Shown here: in pieces, positions 8,668-18,624 of the stretch | Numbering within the stretch: position 1 is the stretch's first letter | How the letters are laid out: each line of letters starts with the position of its first letter | DNA from: Sphingomonas taxi | Lineage (GTDB): Bacteria > Pseudomonadota > Alphaproteobacteria > Sphingomonadales > Sphingomonadaceae | DNA length: 64,000 bases | NCBI RefSeq assembly: GCF_000764535.1 | Contig: NZ_CP009571.1 | Location: 3,341,001 to 3,405,000, forward strand | Reading direction: 5' to 3' | Notes under the pieces: model-generated | Databases searched by the model: none | What the model was told of the DNA's origin: nothing | The model's input: the letters and a program-made list of their open reading frames with translations, nothing else | Program-made: the position numbers and the translations under genes

Positions 8668-10199
8668 CTAAAGCCCCAGTCGCCGCGCCAGCCACGCCGC
8701 CGCTTGCTCAGGGGTGCGCTTGCCGGCGTCGCGATCGACCTGATAATTCGCCTCGCGCATCGCGGCGACCGGGATACGCCCGACCAGCGGCGCCAGCGCG
8801 GCGGTGAAGGCGGCGTCCCCCGCGCGTGCCGGTGCGACGAGCAGCAAGGCATCGTAACTCGGGATCGCGTGTTTCGGGTCGGTCAGCACCGTCAGCCGGT
8901 CGGCCGCGATCCGCCCGTCCGACGAGAAAGCGGAGATCACGTCCGCCTCGCCGCTCGCCAGCGCGCGATACATGAAGGTCGGCGCATAGGGCGTCGCCGC
9001 CGCGAAGCGCAGCGGATAGGCGTGGCGTACCGCCGCCCATTCGGGACGTTCGAGGAACTCGAGATCGCTGCCGAAGCGCAAGGCGGGCGCCGCACCGACG
9101 AGGTCGGACAGGCTGGCGATGCCGCGGCGCCGTGCGTCGTCGCCGCGCATCGCGAAGGCATAGGCGTTCTCGAAGCCGAGCGATCCGACCAGCCGCACAC
9201 CGCTGCTCGCCTGCGTCCAGCGGCCGATCGCGGTGGCCATCGCCTTGGGGTCGGGGACGTCGCTGCGCCGCATCGCACCGGTCCACAGCGTGCCGGCATA
9301 ATCGACATAGACGTCGATATCGCCGCTGGTCAGCGCGCCGTAGATCACCGCCGAGCCGAGGCCGTCGCGATAGCGGACGGTATAACCGGCGCGGGTCAGC
9401 CGGTCGCCGATCAGCCGGGCAAGGATATATTGTTCGGAAAAATTCTTCGCGCCGACCGTCACCACCTTGTCGCCGCCGCGCTGCCAGAGCGGCGCGGTCG
9501 CGGCGAGCAGGCCGGCGACCAGCGCGAGCGTCGCGCCGAGCCACACGGCGCGACGTCGATGGGCGATGCCGCGCTCGATCAGGCCGATCAGCGCGTCGAC
9601 GGCAAGCGCCAGCCCCGCCGCGGCGAAACAGCCGGCAAGCACCAGCGCCCAATTCTGCGTCTGCAGACCGGCGAAGATCATGTCGCCGAGGCTCGGCTGG
9701 CCGACGGTGGTCGACAGCGTCGCCGCGCCGATCGTCCACACCGCGGCGGTGCGGATGCCGGCGATCAGCACCGGCGCGACCAAAGGCGCCTCGACCAGCC
9801 GCAGCGTCTGCGCGGGCGTCATGCCGACCGCTTTGGCCGCCTGTCGCACGGCCGGATCGATTCCGGTCAGCCCAGCGACGCCGTTGCGGATGATCGGTAG
9901 CAGCGCATAGAGCGTCAGCGCGATCAGCGACGGCAGGAAGCCCAATGCCGGGATGCCGCCGCCGACCAGCGCCGACAGCCAGAGCAGCAGCGGGTAGAAG
10001 AGCGCGAGCAGCGCGAGGCTGGGGACGGTCTGGACGAGGCTGGCGAAGCCGAGGATGACGCGGCCGGTGCGCGGCCGGCGCGCGGCGACGATGGCGAGCG
10101 GCAGGCTGATCGCGATGCCGAGCAGCAGCGCCGCCGCCGACAGCAGCACATGTTGCGCGAGCAGCGGCGGCACCCGGCCGAGCGCATCGAGGAAGGCGC

Positions 10200-10203
<4 letters not shown>
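8668..10203 (-). CDS. ABC transporter permease fused to substrate-binding domain (osmoprotectant/OpuC type)
   Basis: A 511-residue fusion. Residues 1-215 are a BPD-type permease with about six membrane helices, and residues about 235-511 are an OpuAC-like binding domain beginning near VVTVGAKNFSEQ and containing the characteristic DVYVDYAGTLW segment. The family imports glycine betaine, choline, carnitine or, in some members, ergothioneine; the substrate here is undetermined. The GTG start at 10203 overlaps the stop of the ATPase gene (GTGA). The stop lies four bases from the convergent receptor stop. The fusion replaces the separate permease and lipoprotein genes of many homologous systems. 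Confidence 0.9.
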
Positions 10204-10964
<761 letters not shown>

Positions 10965-11025
10965 CGTCCGGAACGATGCGGGATGCCCGTGACAAAGTCC
11001 AATGAATGGACGGCAGGAGAGGCTT

Positions 11026-11814
11026 ATGAGCGAGGTACGCGCGATCTTCATCACCGGCGGCGGATCGGGCATCGGCCGCGCCGTCGCGCGGTTGTTCGCG
11101 AGCCGCGGCTGGCGGGTCGGCATCGCCGACGTCAACACCGCCGGGCTCGACGAGACCGCGGCGTTGATCGCCGGCGGCATGGTCGAACGCTATGTCATGG
11201 ACGTCCGCGACCGCGACGCCTGGACCGCGAGCCTCGACGCCTTCACCCGGGCGAGCGGCGGGCGGCTCGACGTTCTGTTCAACAATGCCGGGATCGGCAC
11301 CGGCGGGCCGCTCGCCGAGGCGCGGTTCGAGGAGATCGACCGGACGATCGCGATCAACTTCACCGGCGTGGTGAACGGCGCGCGGATCGGCCATGCCTAT
11401 CTGGCAAAGACGCCGGGATCGGTGCTGCTCAACACTTCCTCGGCGTCGGGCATCTATGGTTCGTCGGGACTCGCCACCTATTCGGCGACCAAGTTCGCGG
11501 TCCGGGGGCTGAGCGAGGCGCTGGACGGCGAATGGCATCGCGAGGGGATCAAGGTGCGCTGCCTGCTGCCGAGCTTCATCGAGACGCCGCTGCTCGATGG
11601 CGTCGCCGGCGGCACCAACCGGACGATCCGCGAATCGGTGACCGGCGCGGGGCTCGAACTGACCCCGGTCGACGCGGTGGCGGAAGCGGCGTGGAAGGCG
11701 GTGCATGGCGACGCGGTGCACACCTATGTCGGCAAGACCGCCGAACGGCTGCGCTTCGCCGCGCGCTGGTTCCCCGGCGCGCTGCGCAAGCGGATGCGGC
11801 GGTCGCTGCGCTGA
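11026..11814 (+). CDS. short-chain dehydrogenase/reductase
   Basis: A 262-residue classical SDR. It has the nucleotide-binding motif TGGGSGIG (10-17), an acidic residue after beta2 (IADVN) that favours NAD(H), NNAG at 87-90, and a catalytic Ser138/139-Tyr152-Lys156 set (YSATK). The ATG at 11026 follows a CAGGAGAGG ribosome site; a start at 11002 would place that site inside the coding region. It is divergent from the ABC operon and followed by a palindromic repeat. The substrate is not inferable. Confidence 0.9.
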   Translation: MSEVRAIFITGGGSGIGRAVARLFASRGWRVGIADVNTAGLDETAALIAGGMVERYVMDVRDRDAWTASLDAFTRASGGRLDVLFNNAGIGTGGPLAEARFEEIDRTIAINFTGVVNGARIGHAYLAKTPGSVLLNTSSASGIYGSSGLATYSATKFAVRGLSEALDGEWHREGIKVRCLLPSFIETPLLDGVAGGTNRTIRESVTGAGLELTPVDAVAEAAWKAVHGDAVHTYVGKTAERLRFAARWFPGALRKRMRRSLR

Positions 11815-11832
11815 TCAAAGCGAAATATCCCT

Positions 11833-11898
11833 CCGTTCGCCCTGAGCCTGTCGAAGGGCCTGAGTCTCAAGCTGCTTCGACAGGCTCAGCACCAACGG
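11833..11898. repeat. family A palindrome (GAGCCTGTCGAAG type)
   Basis: An imperfect inverted repeat whose arms carry CCTGAGCCTGTCGAAGG and its complement, bounded by CCGTTCG and a related outer end. It fills the space between the convergent SDR and pterin dehydratase genes, so it could also serve as a bidirectional transcript end. Further copies occur at 35510-35597, 35718-35806 and 45543-45633. Confidence 0.8.
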
Positions 11899-11912
11899 GC
11901 GGGCGTGTCGGC

Positions 11913-12206
11913 CTATTCGTCGACGATCGCGTCGATCGCCTCGGCCATTTCGATGTCGCGGCCCGACAGGCCGGCGGCATCGTGCGTGGTCAGCAGGATT
12001 TCGACGCGATTGTAGACGTTGCGCCATTCGGGATGATGGTTGGCCTTTTCCGCCATCAGCGCGACCTGCGTCATGAAGCCGAACGCCTCGACGAAATCGG
12101 CGAAGACGAGGCTGCGGGTGATCGCGTCGCGCGCCTCGTCATAATCCCATTCCGGCAGGCCATCGAGTGCATCGGCACGTTCGGCTTCGCTAAGGGCCTC
12201 GATCAT
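11913..12206 (-). CDS. 4a-hydroxytetrahydrobiopterin dehydratase
   Basis: A 97-residue pterin-4a-carbinolamine dehydratase (PhhB/PCD family), which regenerates the pterin cofactor used by phenylalanine hydroxylase. The family signature is clear: the EKANHHPEW segment followed by [18 protein letters not shown]. The ATG at 12206 is selected; the upstream in-frame extension would overlap the divergent peptidase gene. No phenylalanine hydroxylase gene is in the window, although the tyrosine operon lies about 7 kb away, so the metabolic link (Phe to Tyr to homogentisate) is plausible but not operonic. Confidence 0.93.
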   Translation of the reverse strand: MIEALSEAERADALDGLPEWDYDEARDAITRSLVFADFVEAFGFMTQVALMAEKANHHPEWRNVYNRVEILLTTHDAAGLSGRDIEMAEAIDAIVDE

Positions 12207-12243
12207 CGGCGGTCTTCCTTGCTGGACGGGAAAGGGACGCGGT

Positions 12244-12666
12244 ATGGCGACAGGCATGAACGGGCAAGATGCTAATGGACCGGCCCCCGGTGCCGATGCG
12301 ATCGAGCGGATCGCCCGCGACACGATCGCGCGGCTGCCCGCGGCATTCGCCACGCACCTCGGCGACGTCGTGCTGCTGGTCGAGGAGGAGGCGGACGCCG
12401 AGACGCTCGCCGCTTTGGGAATCGAGCATCCGCTCGACCTGACCGGCCTCTATCACGGCCGGCCGCTGGGCGAGAAATCGTCGATGGAATCGGGCGCGCT
12501 GCCCGACCGTATCCATCTGTACCGGCAGGCGATCCTCGTCGAATGGGTGGAGACGGGGGTGCGGCTCGACGATCTCGTCCGCCACGTCACCATCCATGAG
12601 ATCGGCCATCATTTCGGCCTGTCCGACGACGATATGCATGCGCTGGAAGACGCGGTGGTCGATTGA
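12244..12666 (+). CDS. zincin-like metallopeptidase family protein
   Basis: A 140-residue protein of the small zincin-like group often annotated as DUF1025/metallopeptidase. Its C-terminal helix holds [13 protein letters not shown] (HExxH at 118-122 with a downstream Gly and acidic residues), consistent with a zinc site. No signal peptide is seen. It is coupled to ccmA through a TTGA overlap. Proteolysis has not been shown for most of the family, so function is uncertain. A later start at 12256 is possible. Confidence 0.85.
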   Translation: MATGMNGQDANGPAPGADAIERIARDTIARLPAAFATHLGDVVLLVEEEADAETLAALGIEHPLDLTGLYHGRPLGEKSSMESGALPDRIHLYRQAILVEWVETGVRLDDLVRHVTIHEIGHHFGLSDDDMHALEDAVVD

Positions 12667-13217
12667 CCGGGCTAGCACTGGCGGATGTCGCCTGCATGCG
12701 TGGCGGCCGGATGCTGTTTGCGGGGGTGAGCGTCGCGCTCGGCGCGGGCGACGCGGCGCTGGTCAGCGGACCCAATGGCGTCGGCAAATCGAGCCTGATC
12801 CGCATCGCCGCCGGACTGCTGTGCCCCGCCGCAGGCGCGGTGACGCGCGACGGCGCGGTGGCGCTGCTCGGCGAATCGCATGCGCTCGATCCCGAATTAC
12901 CACTGGCGCGGGCGTTGGCCTTCTGGATCGGCGGGCGAACCGAGGCGGCGATGGCGGCGGTCGGGCTGGCGCATCTCGCCGCGGTGCCGGTGCGCGTGCT
13001 GTCGACCGGGCAGCGCCGCCGCGCCGGACTGGCGCGCGTCGTAGGTGCGGACGCGCCGATCTGGCTGCTCGACGAGCCGGCCAACGGCCTCGACGCCGAC
13101 GGGGTGACGCAGATCGAGACGCTGATCGCCGCGCATCGCGCCGCCGGCGGGATCGCGATCGTCGCAACGCATCAGCCGGTTGCCTTGCCCGGCGCGGTTC
13201 GCGTGACGCTGCACTGA
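12663..13217 (+). CDS. ccmA: haem exporter ATP-binding protein CcmA
   Basis: A 184-residue ATPase of the CcmAB complex of cytochrome c maturation system I, which drives release of haem-loaded CcmE. Walker A GPNGVGKSS, a signature-like LSTGQRRR and Walker B WLLDEPANGLD are present. The TTG start at 12663 overlaps the upstream stop as TTGA; no ATG fits. It is immediately followed by ccmB with a one-base overlap, which supports the name over a generic ABC ATPase. Confidence 0.92.
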   Translation: MTGLALADVACMRGGRMLFAGVSVALGAGDAALVSGPNGVGKSSLIRIAAGLLCPAAGAVTRDGAVALLGESHALDPELPLARALAFWIGGRTEAAMAAVGLAHLAAVPVRVLSTGQRRRAGLARVVGADAPIWLLDEPANGLDADGVTQIETLIAAHRAAGGIAIVATHQPVALPGAVRVTLH

Positions 13218-13864
13218 TGCGGATCGGCGGCATCGTCTGGCGCGATCTGCGCCGCGCCTGGGCGGGTGGGGGCGCCTTGTGGCCGGTCGCCTTCTTCCTC
13301 CTCACCGCGATCCTCTTTCCGTTCGCCGTCGGCCCCGACACGGCGTTGCTGGCGCGGATCGGTGGCGGGGTGATATGGGCCGCCGCGCTGCTCGCCGCGC
13401 TGCTGCCGGTCGAGCGGCTGGTGGCACCCGACGTCGAGGCGGGGGTCATCGATCAATATGCGGTGCGCGAGGTCCCGCTGGCGCTGGTCGCCTTCGCCAA
13501 GATCGTCGCGCACTGGCTCGGCTTCGCGCCGCCGCTGATGCTGGCGGCGGTGGTCGCGGCGGGGCTGTTCGATCTGTCGGCGACGACGCTGGTGCGTATC
13601 GAGCTGGGGCTGCTGATCGGCACGCCGGGGCTGGCCGCGCTCGGCGTCGCCACCGCGGCGCTGGTTGCGGGCCTGCGCGGCAGTGGCGCAGTGGCGGGGC
13701 TGGTGATGCTGCCGCTGGCGATCCCGCTGCTCATCTTCGGCGCGGGATCGCTCGATGGAGCGGCAGGGGCGGGGGCGGTGAAGCTGCTCGCCGCGGTTAG
13801 CCTGCTGCTGACCGCCGGCGCGCCGTGGATCGCCGCAGCGGCGATCCGGAGCGGCATGGATTAA
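13217..13864 (+). CDS. ccmB: haem exporter permease CcmB
   Basis: A 215-residue integral membrane protein with about six helices, the membrane partner of CcmA. Family features include RDLRRAW at the N-terminus and the VAPDVEAGVIDQ segment. The ATG overlaps the ccmA stop (TGATG). It ends six bases before a convergent small gene, so ccmC-ccmH must lie elsewhere. The length fits the family. Confidence 0.92.
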   Translation: MRIGGIVWRDLRRAWAGGGALWPVAFFLLTAILFPFAVGPDTALLARIGGGVIWAAALLAALLPVERLVAPDVEAGVIDQYAVREVPLALVAFAKIVAHWLGFAPPLMLAAVVAAGLFDLSATTLVRIELGLLIGTPGLAALGVATAALVAGLRGSGAVAGLVMLPLAIPLLIFGAGSLDGAAGAGAVKLLAAVSLLLTAGAPWIAAAAIRSGMD

Positions 13865-13870
13865 TAACGG

Positions 13871-14077
13871 TTACGACTTCGATCCGTGATCCGAAGCATA
13901 GACCATCGCCGCGGCGGTGCCGGTCGCCGGTTTCAAATGAAACCATTCGGGACGATCGATCGCGGTAAGAAACGCGAGCACGGTCAGGCCGAACATCAGC
14001 AGCGCCAGCCGGCCCCACAGCGGATTCGGCTCGGCATCGTCATGCGTCGTTTTGGCGAGATCGTCATTGGGTCGCAT
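13871..14077 (-). CDS. small single-pass membrane protein, unknown
   Basis: A 68-residue protein with one hydrophobic helix (LALLMFGLTVLAFLTAI) and a polar N-terminus. Three consecutive ATGs occur at 14083, 14080 and 14077. The GGAGG at 14089-14085 best fits the third (seven-base spacing), which sets the start used here. Not recognised. It is convergent with ccmB and might be a small respiratory or cytochrome-related factor, but only position suggests this. Confidence 0.7.
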   Translation of the reverse strand: MRPNDDLAKTTHDDAEPNPLWGRLALLMFGLTVLAFLTAIDRPEWFHLKPATGTAAAMVYASDHGSKS

Positions 14078-14178
14078 CATCATGCCTCCATGTGCTGATC
14101 TACCGATATAGGCAGAAAAGCCTTCTGATCGACGAGCGTTCCGTAACGTTTGTTTGCTGCGCTGCACCAACCGCCGCG

Positions 14179-15048
14179 TCAACGGCTCCATCGGGCCCAG
14201 ATCGCGGTCGGCAGCGTCAGGCCGCGTGTCTCCTCGCGCACGCCGAGTTCGCCCGCCTCGACCTTGCCGGGCAGGTCGCCGAAGAGTTGGCGGACCAGCT
14301 CACCGATTGCCAGCGCCGACATGCGCACCGCATAGACGGTGAGGAACAGGAAGCGGCTGTCGGCGTCGATCAGCTTGCGGCAGTCGGCGATCAGCCCCGG
14401 CAGATCCTCCTCCAGCCGCCACAATTCGCCCTCCGGCCCGCGGCCGTATTTGGGCGGGTCGAGCAGGATGCCGTCGTAGCGCCGCTTGCGACGCACCTCG
14501 CGCGCGACGAACTTGACCGCATCGTCGACGATCCAGCGGATCGGCGCCTCGGTCATGCCGGACAGGACGGCATTGCCGCGCGCCGCCTCGACCGATTTCT
14601 TCGAGGCGTCGACATGGACCATCTTGGCGCCCGCGGTCGCCATCGCCAACGTGCCGACACCGGTATAACCGAACAGGTTGAGGCATTCGGGCTGGTCGAG
14701 ATCGGCGACCTGTTCGCGCATCCAGCTCCACACTGGCGCCATGTCGGAGAAGAAGCCGAGGTGGCGGAACGGCGTCGGCTGCGCGGTGAAGCGCACCTCG
14801 TTCCATTTCAGCGGCCAGCCCTCGCGCGGCACCGACTCGGCGAAGACCCAGCGGCCGCCGCCATCCTCGTCGCTCGCCGGCACGAACTCACCTTGCGCGC
14901 GCCAGTTCTCGGTCGCGGGCGCCCACATCGCCTGCGGCTCGGGGCGGATGAAGCGGTAGCGACCGTAGCGTTCGAGCTTGCGGCCGTTGCCCGAATCGAC
15001 GAGGCCGTAATCCGCCCAGGGCTCGCCGATCAGCGTGTCGAGCTTCAT
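14179..15048 (-). CDS. class I SAM-dependent RNA methyltransferase-like protein
   Basis: A 289-residue methyltransferase resembling the catalytic domain of RlmI/RlmK-type 23S rRNA cytosine methyltransferases. Motif I is NLFGYTGVGTL, an acidic residue follows in VHVDAS, and DPPKYGRGP forms the substrate-side motif IV. An N-terminal PUA domain as in RlmI is absent. It is translationally coupled to thrC (ATGA overlap at 15045-15048) as the last gene of the run. The exact substrate is open. Confidence 0.85.
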   Translation of the reverse strand: MKLDTLIGEPWADYGLVDSGNGRKLERYGRYRFIRPEPQAMWAPATENWRAQGEFVPASDEDGGGRWVFAESVPREGWPLKWNEVRFTAQPTPFRHLGFFSDMAPVWSWMREQVADLDQPECLNLFGYTGVGTLAMATAGAKMVHVDASKKSVEAARGNAVLSGMTEAPIRWIVDDAVKFVAREVRRKRRYDGILLDPPKYGRGPEGELWRLEEDLPGLIADCRKLIDADSRFLFLTVYAVRMSALAIGELVRQLFGDLPGKVEAGELGVREETRGLTLPTAIWARWSR

Positions 15049-16436
15049 GGCTTCGGCACCGCGCGTTCGGCAATATAGGCGGTGACCGCGTCGAACGTGC
15101 CGGGGAGGGTGGCGAACCGTTCCTCACGCTCGAACAGGTCGCCGATCCGGCCGGGCAGGGTCGGGCGCTGGCCGGTGGCGCGCTCGACCGCGTCGCGAAA
15201 CTTGGCGGGATGCGCGGTGGCGAGCGTCACCACCGGCACGTCGCTGGGGTGGCGGCGCGCCGCCGCGAGCGCGATCGCGGTATGCGGGTCGATCACCTGC
15301 CCGGCATGTTCGTGCGCCCAGCGCATCGCCAGCGTCATGTCGTCGAGGTCGACGCGGTCGCTGGCGAACAGCGCCGCGCCAGTATGCTGTGCGTTAGTGA
15401 GGCGCATCGCGCCCGACGACTCGAAGCCCTGCATCTGGGCGCTGAGCGCGGCGCCGTCGCGGGCGCCGAGATCGAACAGCAGCCGCTCGAAATTCGAGCT
15501 GACCTGGATGTCCATCGACGGCGTCGGCGTCTGCTGGACGATTCCCTTGCTGTAATCGCCCGCCGAGATGGCGCGATGGAGGATGTCGTTGACGTTGGTC
15601 GCGACGATCAGCTTGGCGACCGGCAGACCCATCTGCGCGGCGACATAGCCGGCGAAGACGTCGCCGAAATTGCCGGTCGGCACCGAAAAGGCGACGCTGC
15701 GCTCGGGCGCGCCGAGGCGGACCGCGGCGTAGAAATAATAGACCACCTGCGCCATCAGCCGCGCCCAGTTGATCGAATTGACCGCGGACAGCGCGAACGT
15801 CCCCGAGAAGCCGGGATCGTTGAACATCTGCTTCACCAGCGCCTGCGCGGTGTCGAAGTCGCCGTCGATCGCGATATTGTGAACGTTGGGGGCGAGCACC
15901 GTCGTCATCTGGCGGCGCTGCACGTCCGACACCCGGCCGGCGGGATGGAGCATGAACACGTCGACCCCGGCGCGGCCGGCGAGCGCGTCGATCGCCGCCG
16001 AACCGGTATCGCCGCTGGTCGCGCCGACGACGGTGAGATGCCGGTCGCTGCCATTCAGGAACCGCTCGAACAGCAGGCCGAGGAGTTGCAGCGCGACGTC
16101 CTTGAACGCCAGCGTCGGGCCGTGGAACAGCTCGAGCAGCCATTGATCGTGGTCGAGCTGCACGAGCGGTGTCACCGCGGCATGGCTGAACCGGCCATAG
16201 GCGCGGGTGCAGAGGTCCTTCAGCTCGTCGGGCGTGAGCGCGTCGCCGACGAAGGGCGTCATCACCGCGACTGCGGTATCGACATAGGAGAGGTTGGCGA
16301 AACCGGCGATCTGCTCGCGGGTGAGGCTGGGCCAGCGCTCGGGCAGATAGAGGCCACCGTCGGAGGCCAGCCCGGCGAGGGTGACGTCGCGGAAATCGAG
16401 CGCGGGCGCGGCGCCGCGGGTGCTGACATAACGCAT
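15045..16436 (-). CDS. thrC: threonine synthase
   Basis: A 463-residue PLP enzyme making threonine from O-phosphohomoserine. The N-terminal MRYVSTRG is typical of the long bacterial class; the PLP lysine is Lys112 in LAFKDVALQ, and the phosphate loop GATSGDTGSAA is intact. The ATG at 16436 is chosen; the 21 preceding in-frame residues are repeat-adjacent sequence. It follows surf1 after a repeat-bearing gap of about 217 bases, in the order seen in sphingomonad oxidase loci. Confidence 0.96.
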   Translation of the reverse strand: MRYVSTRGAAPALDFRDVTLAGLASDGGLYLPERWPSLTREQIAGFANLSYVDTAVAVMTPFVGDALTPDELKDLCTRAYGRFSHAAVTPLVQLDHDQWLLELFHGPTLAFKDVALQLLGLLFERFLNGSDRHLTVVGATSGDTGSAAIDALAGRAGVDVFMLHPAGRVSDVQRRQMTTVLAPNVHNIAIDGDFDTAQALVKQMFNDPGFSGTFALSAVNSINWARLMAQVVYYFYAAVRLGAPERSVAFSVPTGNFGDVFAGYVAAQMGLPVAKLIVATNVNDILHRAISAGDYSKGIVQQTPTPSMDIQVSSNFERLLFDLGARDGAALSAQMQGFESSGAMRLTNAQHTGAALFASDRVDLDDMTLAMRWAHEHAGQVIDPHTAIALAAARRHPSDVPVVTLATAHPAKFRDAVERATGQRPTLPGRIGDLFEREERFATLPGTFDAVTAYIAERAVPKP

Positions 16437-16513
16437 CGCGGCTGGGTAGCGGGCCGATGCGCGAGGGGCAACGCCGGGTTTGCTTGGGGGCGATGGCATT
16501 GGGCTATGGGGGC

Positions 16514-16653
16514 TTGAGTCCTCCCCCGGCAGGGGGAGGTGGCAGGCAAGGCCTGACGGAGGGGAGGATACGGCGCACTCCGCGGTTGTGGAAACACCCC
16601 CTCCACCACGGCCTTCGGCCGCGGTCCCCCTCCCCCGCTGCGCGAGGGAGGAA
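16514..16653. repeat. family B palindromic element (CTCCCC...GGGGAG type)
   Basis: About 140 bases forming a nested inverted repeat. The ends read CCTCCCCC...GGGGGAGG, and the middle holds TGACGGAGGGG and CCCCCTCCACCA blocks. It lies between surf1 and thrC. Copies with the same internal blocks occur at 21266-21417, 28998-29156 and 41252-41371. No transposase is inside, so it is a non-autonomous or REP/MITE-like unit. Confidence 0.85.
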
Positions 16654-17241
16654 TTAAGCAGCGACCCGCCGCCGCAACGCCAGCACGTAGATCACCGCAG
16701 CGATCGCGGCGAAGAAGAACCATTGCACCGCATAGGACAGATGGTTGTTCGGGACGGAGGAGAGATCCGGCTTGCCGTTCGCCGCGAGGCCGAGCGGCGG
16801 CGCGTCGGCGACGAGCAGCAGCCGCTGCGGGCTATGGTCGAACAGCGACCCGATCAGCGAGCGGCCGTCGGGGGCGTGGCTGATATAGCCGCTCACCGCG
16901 CCGCCGGACCAGCGCGACTTGAACATCGGGTCGGGGGTCGTACCGAGCTGGACGACCAGTCCGTTGCCGCAATCGGCGATCAGGCGGAAGCCCGCCGCCC
17001 CGGCACCGGCGAGCCGTTGCCCGAGCGGGCGGGCGCATGTCGCGGTCGTGCGACGGAAGAGAAGCCGGTCGTCGGGCGTCGCCGGAAAGGCGATCGGCGG
17101 CTTCGCCGGATTGGCGGCAAGCTGCGCGAGATACGCCTCTTTCTTCGGCGCACGATCGAGCAATTGCCACAGGCCCAGCGCGATCATCGCCGCCACCGCA
17201 GTCACGACGACGAGGGTCGGGATCAGCGGCACGCGCCTCAT
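16654..17241 (-). CDS. SURF1-family cytochrome oxidase assembly protein
   Basis: A 195-residue SURF1 homologue, which assists haem a insertion into cytochrome c oxidase. Two membrane helices flank a periplasmic domain: LIPTLVVVTAVAAMIALGLW at residues 5-24 and WFFFAAIAAVIYVLAL near the C-terminus. The conserved GLWQ and NNHLSYAVQWF segments are present. The ATG overlaps the DUF983 stop (ATGA). It belongs to the ctaB-to-surf1 oxidase assembly run. Confidence 0.92.
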   Translation of the reverse strand: MRRVPLIPTLVVVTAVAAMIALGLWQLLDRAPKKEAYLAQLAANPAKPPIAFPATPDDRLLFRRTTATCARPLGQRLAGAGAAGFRLIADCGNGLVVQLGTTPDPMFKSRWSGGAVSGYISHAPDGRSLIGSLFDHSPQRLLLVADAPPLGLAANGKPDLSSVPNNHLSYAVQWFFFAAIAAVIYVLALRRRVAA

Positions 17242-17633
17242 GGTCGCGGGTCGATGCGCCCTTCGCGCGCGGCGTTGCGGAATTCGGCGGACATCAGCGC
17301 GCCCTTGGCGAGGCGCAGCGACCAAATCACGCCGGCGAGCGTCACCGGGATCCAGATCAGCATGTGCAGCCACAGCGGCGGGTGCAGCGTCAGTTCGAGC
17401 ATGATCGCGCCGATCACCACGATCGTGCCGAGGATCAGCGTCAGGAAGGCGGCCGGCCCGTCGCCGACGTTGAACTGGGTGAAGTCGAGCCCGCAGGCCG
17501 AACAGCGATCGGCGAATTTGATCGCCTTGGCGAACAAAGTGGGCTTGCCGCAGCGCGGGCAGAGGCCGCGCAGGCCGGCCTGGACGACCGAGGGCATGGC
17601 CTCGGTCGCCGGCAGGGGCGTCGGATCAGTCAT
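17238..17633 (-). CDS. DUF983 zinc-ribbon membrane protein
   Basis: A 131-residue DUF983 protein. A zinc ribbon made of CPRCG and CSACG (around residues 25-45) precedes two membrane helices (about 55-78 and 83-103). DUF983 genes recur between coxC and surf1 in alphaproteobacteria, implying an oxidase-related role, but none is established to my knowledge. It lies 20 bases after coxC and overlaps surf1. Confidence 0.9.
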   Translation of the reverse strand: MTDPTPLPATEAMPSVVQAGLRGLCPRCGKPTLFAKAIKFADRCSACGLDFTQFNVGDGPAAFLTLILGTIVVIGAIMLELTLHPPLWLHMLIWIPVTLAGVIWSLRLAKGALMSAEFRNAAREGRIDPRP

Positions 17634-17653
17634 AGGCGACGCCCCTCATGCGA

Positions 17654-18586
17654 TCAGCCACCGTGGACCGGCGCGCCCCAGCCACCCCAGACGTAGATGG
17701 TGACGAACAGGAACAGCCACACCACGTCGACGAAATGCCAATACCAGGCCGCCGCCTCGAAACCGAAATGCTGGCGCGGCGTGAAGTCGCCCTTGTAGGC
17801 GCGGATGAGGCAGACGGCGAGGAAGATCGTGCCGATCAGCACGTGGAAGCCATGGAAACCGGTCGCCATGAAGAAGGCGGCGCCATAGTTCAGCCCCTTG
17901 AAGGGGAAGGGCGCGTGCATGTATTCATACGCCTGGATCGAGCTGAACAGCACGCCGAGCGCGACCGTCAGCCACAGGCCCTTGAGCACGCCGTCGCGGT
18001 CGCCGACGCCGAGCATGCCCCACAGGCCGGTCTTCTCGCCACCTCGCTGGTTGTGGATCAGCGCGTGATGCGCCCAGGTGACGGTGGTGCCGCTGGTGAG
18101 CAGGATCAGCGTGTTGAGCAACGGCAGTTCGAAGGCGTTGATGACCTCCAGCCCCTTGGGCGGCCATTGCGCGGCGATCGCCGCGGCGCCCTCGGCGGCG
18201 CGTTCGACCTGGCCGTCGACGAAGCTCATCGCGGTCGGGAACAGCGCGAAGTCGAAGAAGGCCCAGAACCAGCCGACGAAGAACATCACTTCGGAGGCGA
18301 TGAACAGGATCATGCCATAACGGAAATGGAGCTGGACGACGGGGGTGTGATCGCCGTGATGCGCCTCGCGCACCACCTCGGCCCACCAGCTGTACATGGT
18401 GAACAGCACGCCCGCGAGACCGGCGAGGAAGATCCAGCCACCGCCATTGGCCTTGTCGGCGGCGAGGTGGCCGCCGTGCATCCACATGATCGCGCCCGAC
18501 GCCATCACCAGCGCCGACAGCGATCCGAACAGGGGCCAGATGCTGGGGGGCAGGATATGGTAATCGTGGTTCTTGGCGCCGGCCAT
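17654..18586 (-). CDS. coxC: cytochrome c oxidase subunit III
   Basis: A 310-residue subunit III of the aa3 oxidase with seven predicted helices. Family segments include [15 protein letters not shown], the [14 protein letters not shown] helix, [10 protein letters not shown], and a C-terminal [13 protein letters not shown]. The ATG at 18586 follows an AGGGAA ribosome site. It is longer than the mitochondrial protein because of a loop around residues 110-145 ([17 protein letters not shown]), as is common in alphaproteobacteria. Downstream are DUF983 and surf1. Confidence 0.97.
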   Translation of the reverse strand: MAGAKNHDYHILPPSIWPLFGSLSALVMASGAIMWMHGGHLAADKANGGGWIFLAGLAGVLFTMYSWWAEVVREAHHGDHTPVVQLHFRYGMILFIASEVMFFVGWFWAFFDFALFPTAMSFVDGQVERAAEGAAAIAAQWPPKGLEVINAFELPLLNTLILLTSGTTVTWAHHALIHNQRGGEKTGLWGMLGVGDRDGVLKGLWLTVALGVLFSSIQAYEYMHAPFPFKGLNYGAAFFMATGFHGFHVLIGTIFLAVCLIRAYKGDFTPRQHFGFEAAAWYWHFVDVVWLFLFVTIYVWGGWGAPVHGG

Positions 18587-18624
18587 GGTCGTTTCCCTGT
18601 TCTCTAATCCTCTTGGGTGAACGC

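Noticed and set aside
13871..14191. Longer start (14191) for the small membrane protein
   Set aside because: The extra residues are basic leader sequence without conservation features, while GGAGG fits an ATG at 14077.
16480..17703. Long plus-strand open frame opposite surf1/DUF983
   Set aside because: It is an antisense shadow of high-GC genes, with Arg/Gln/Asp-rich low-information sequence and no domain; the opposite strand holds recognised genes.
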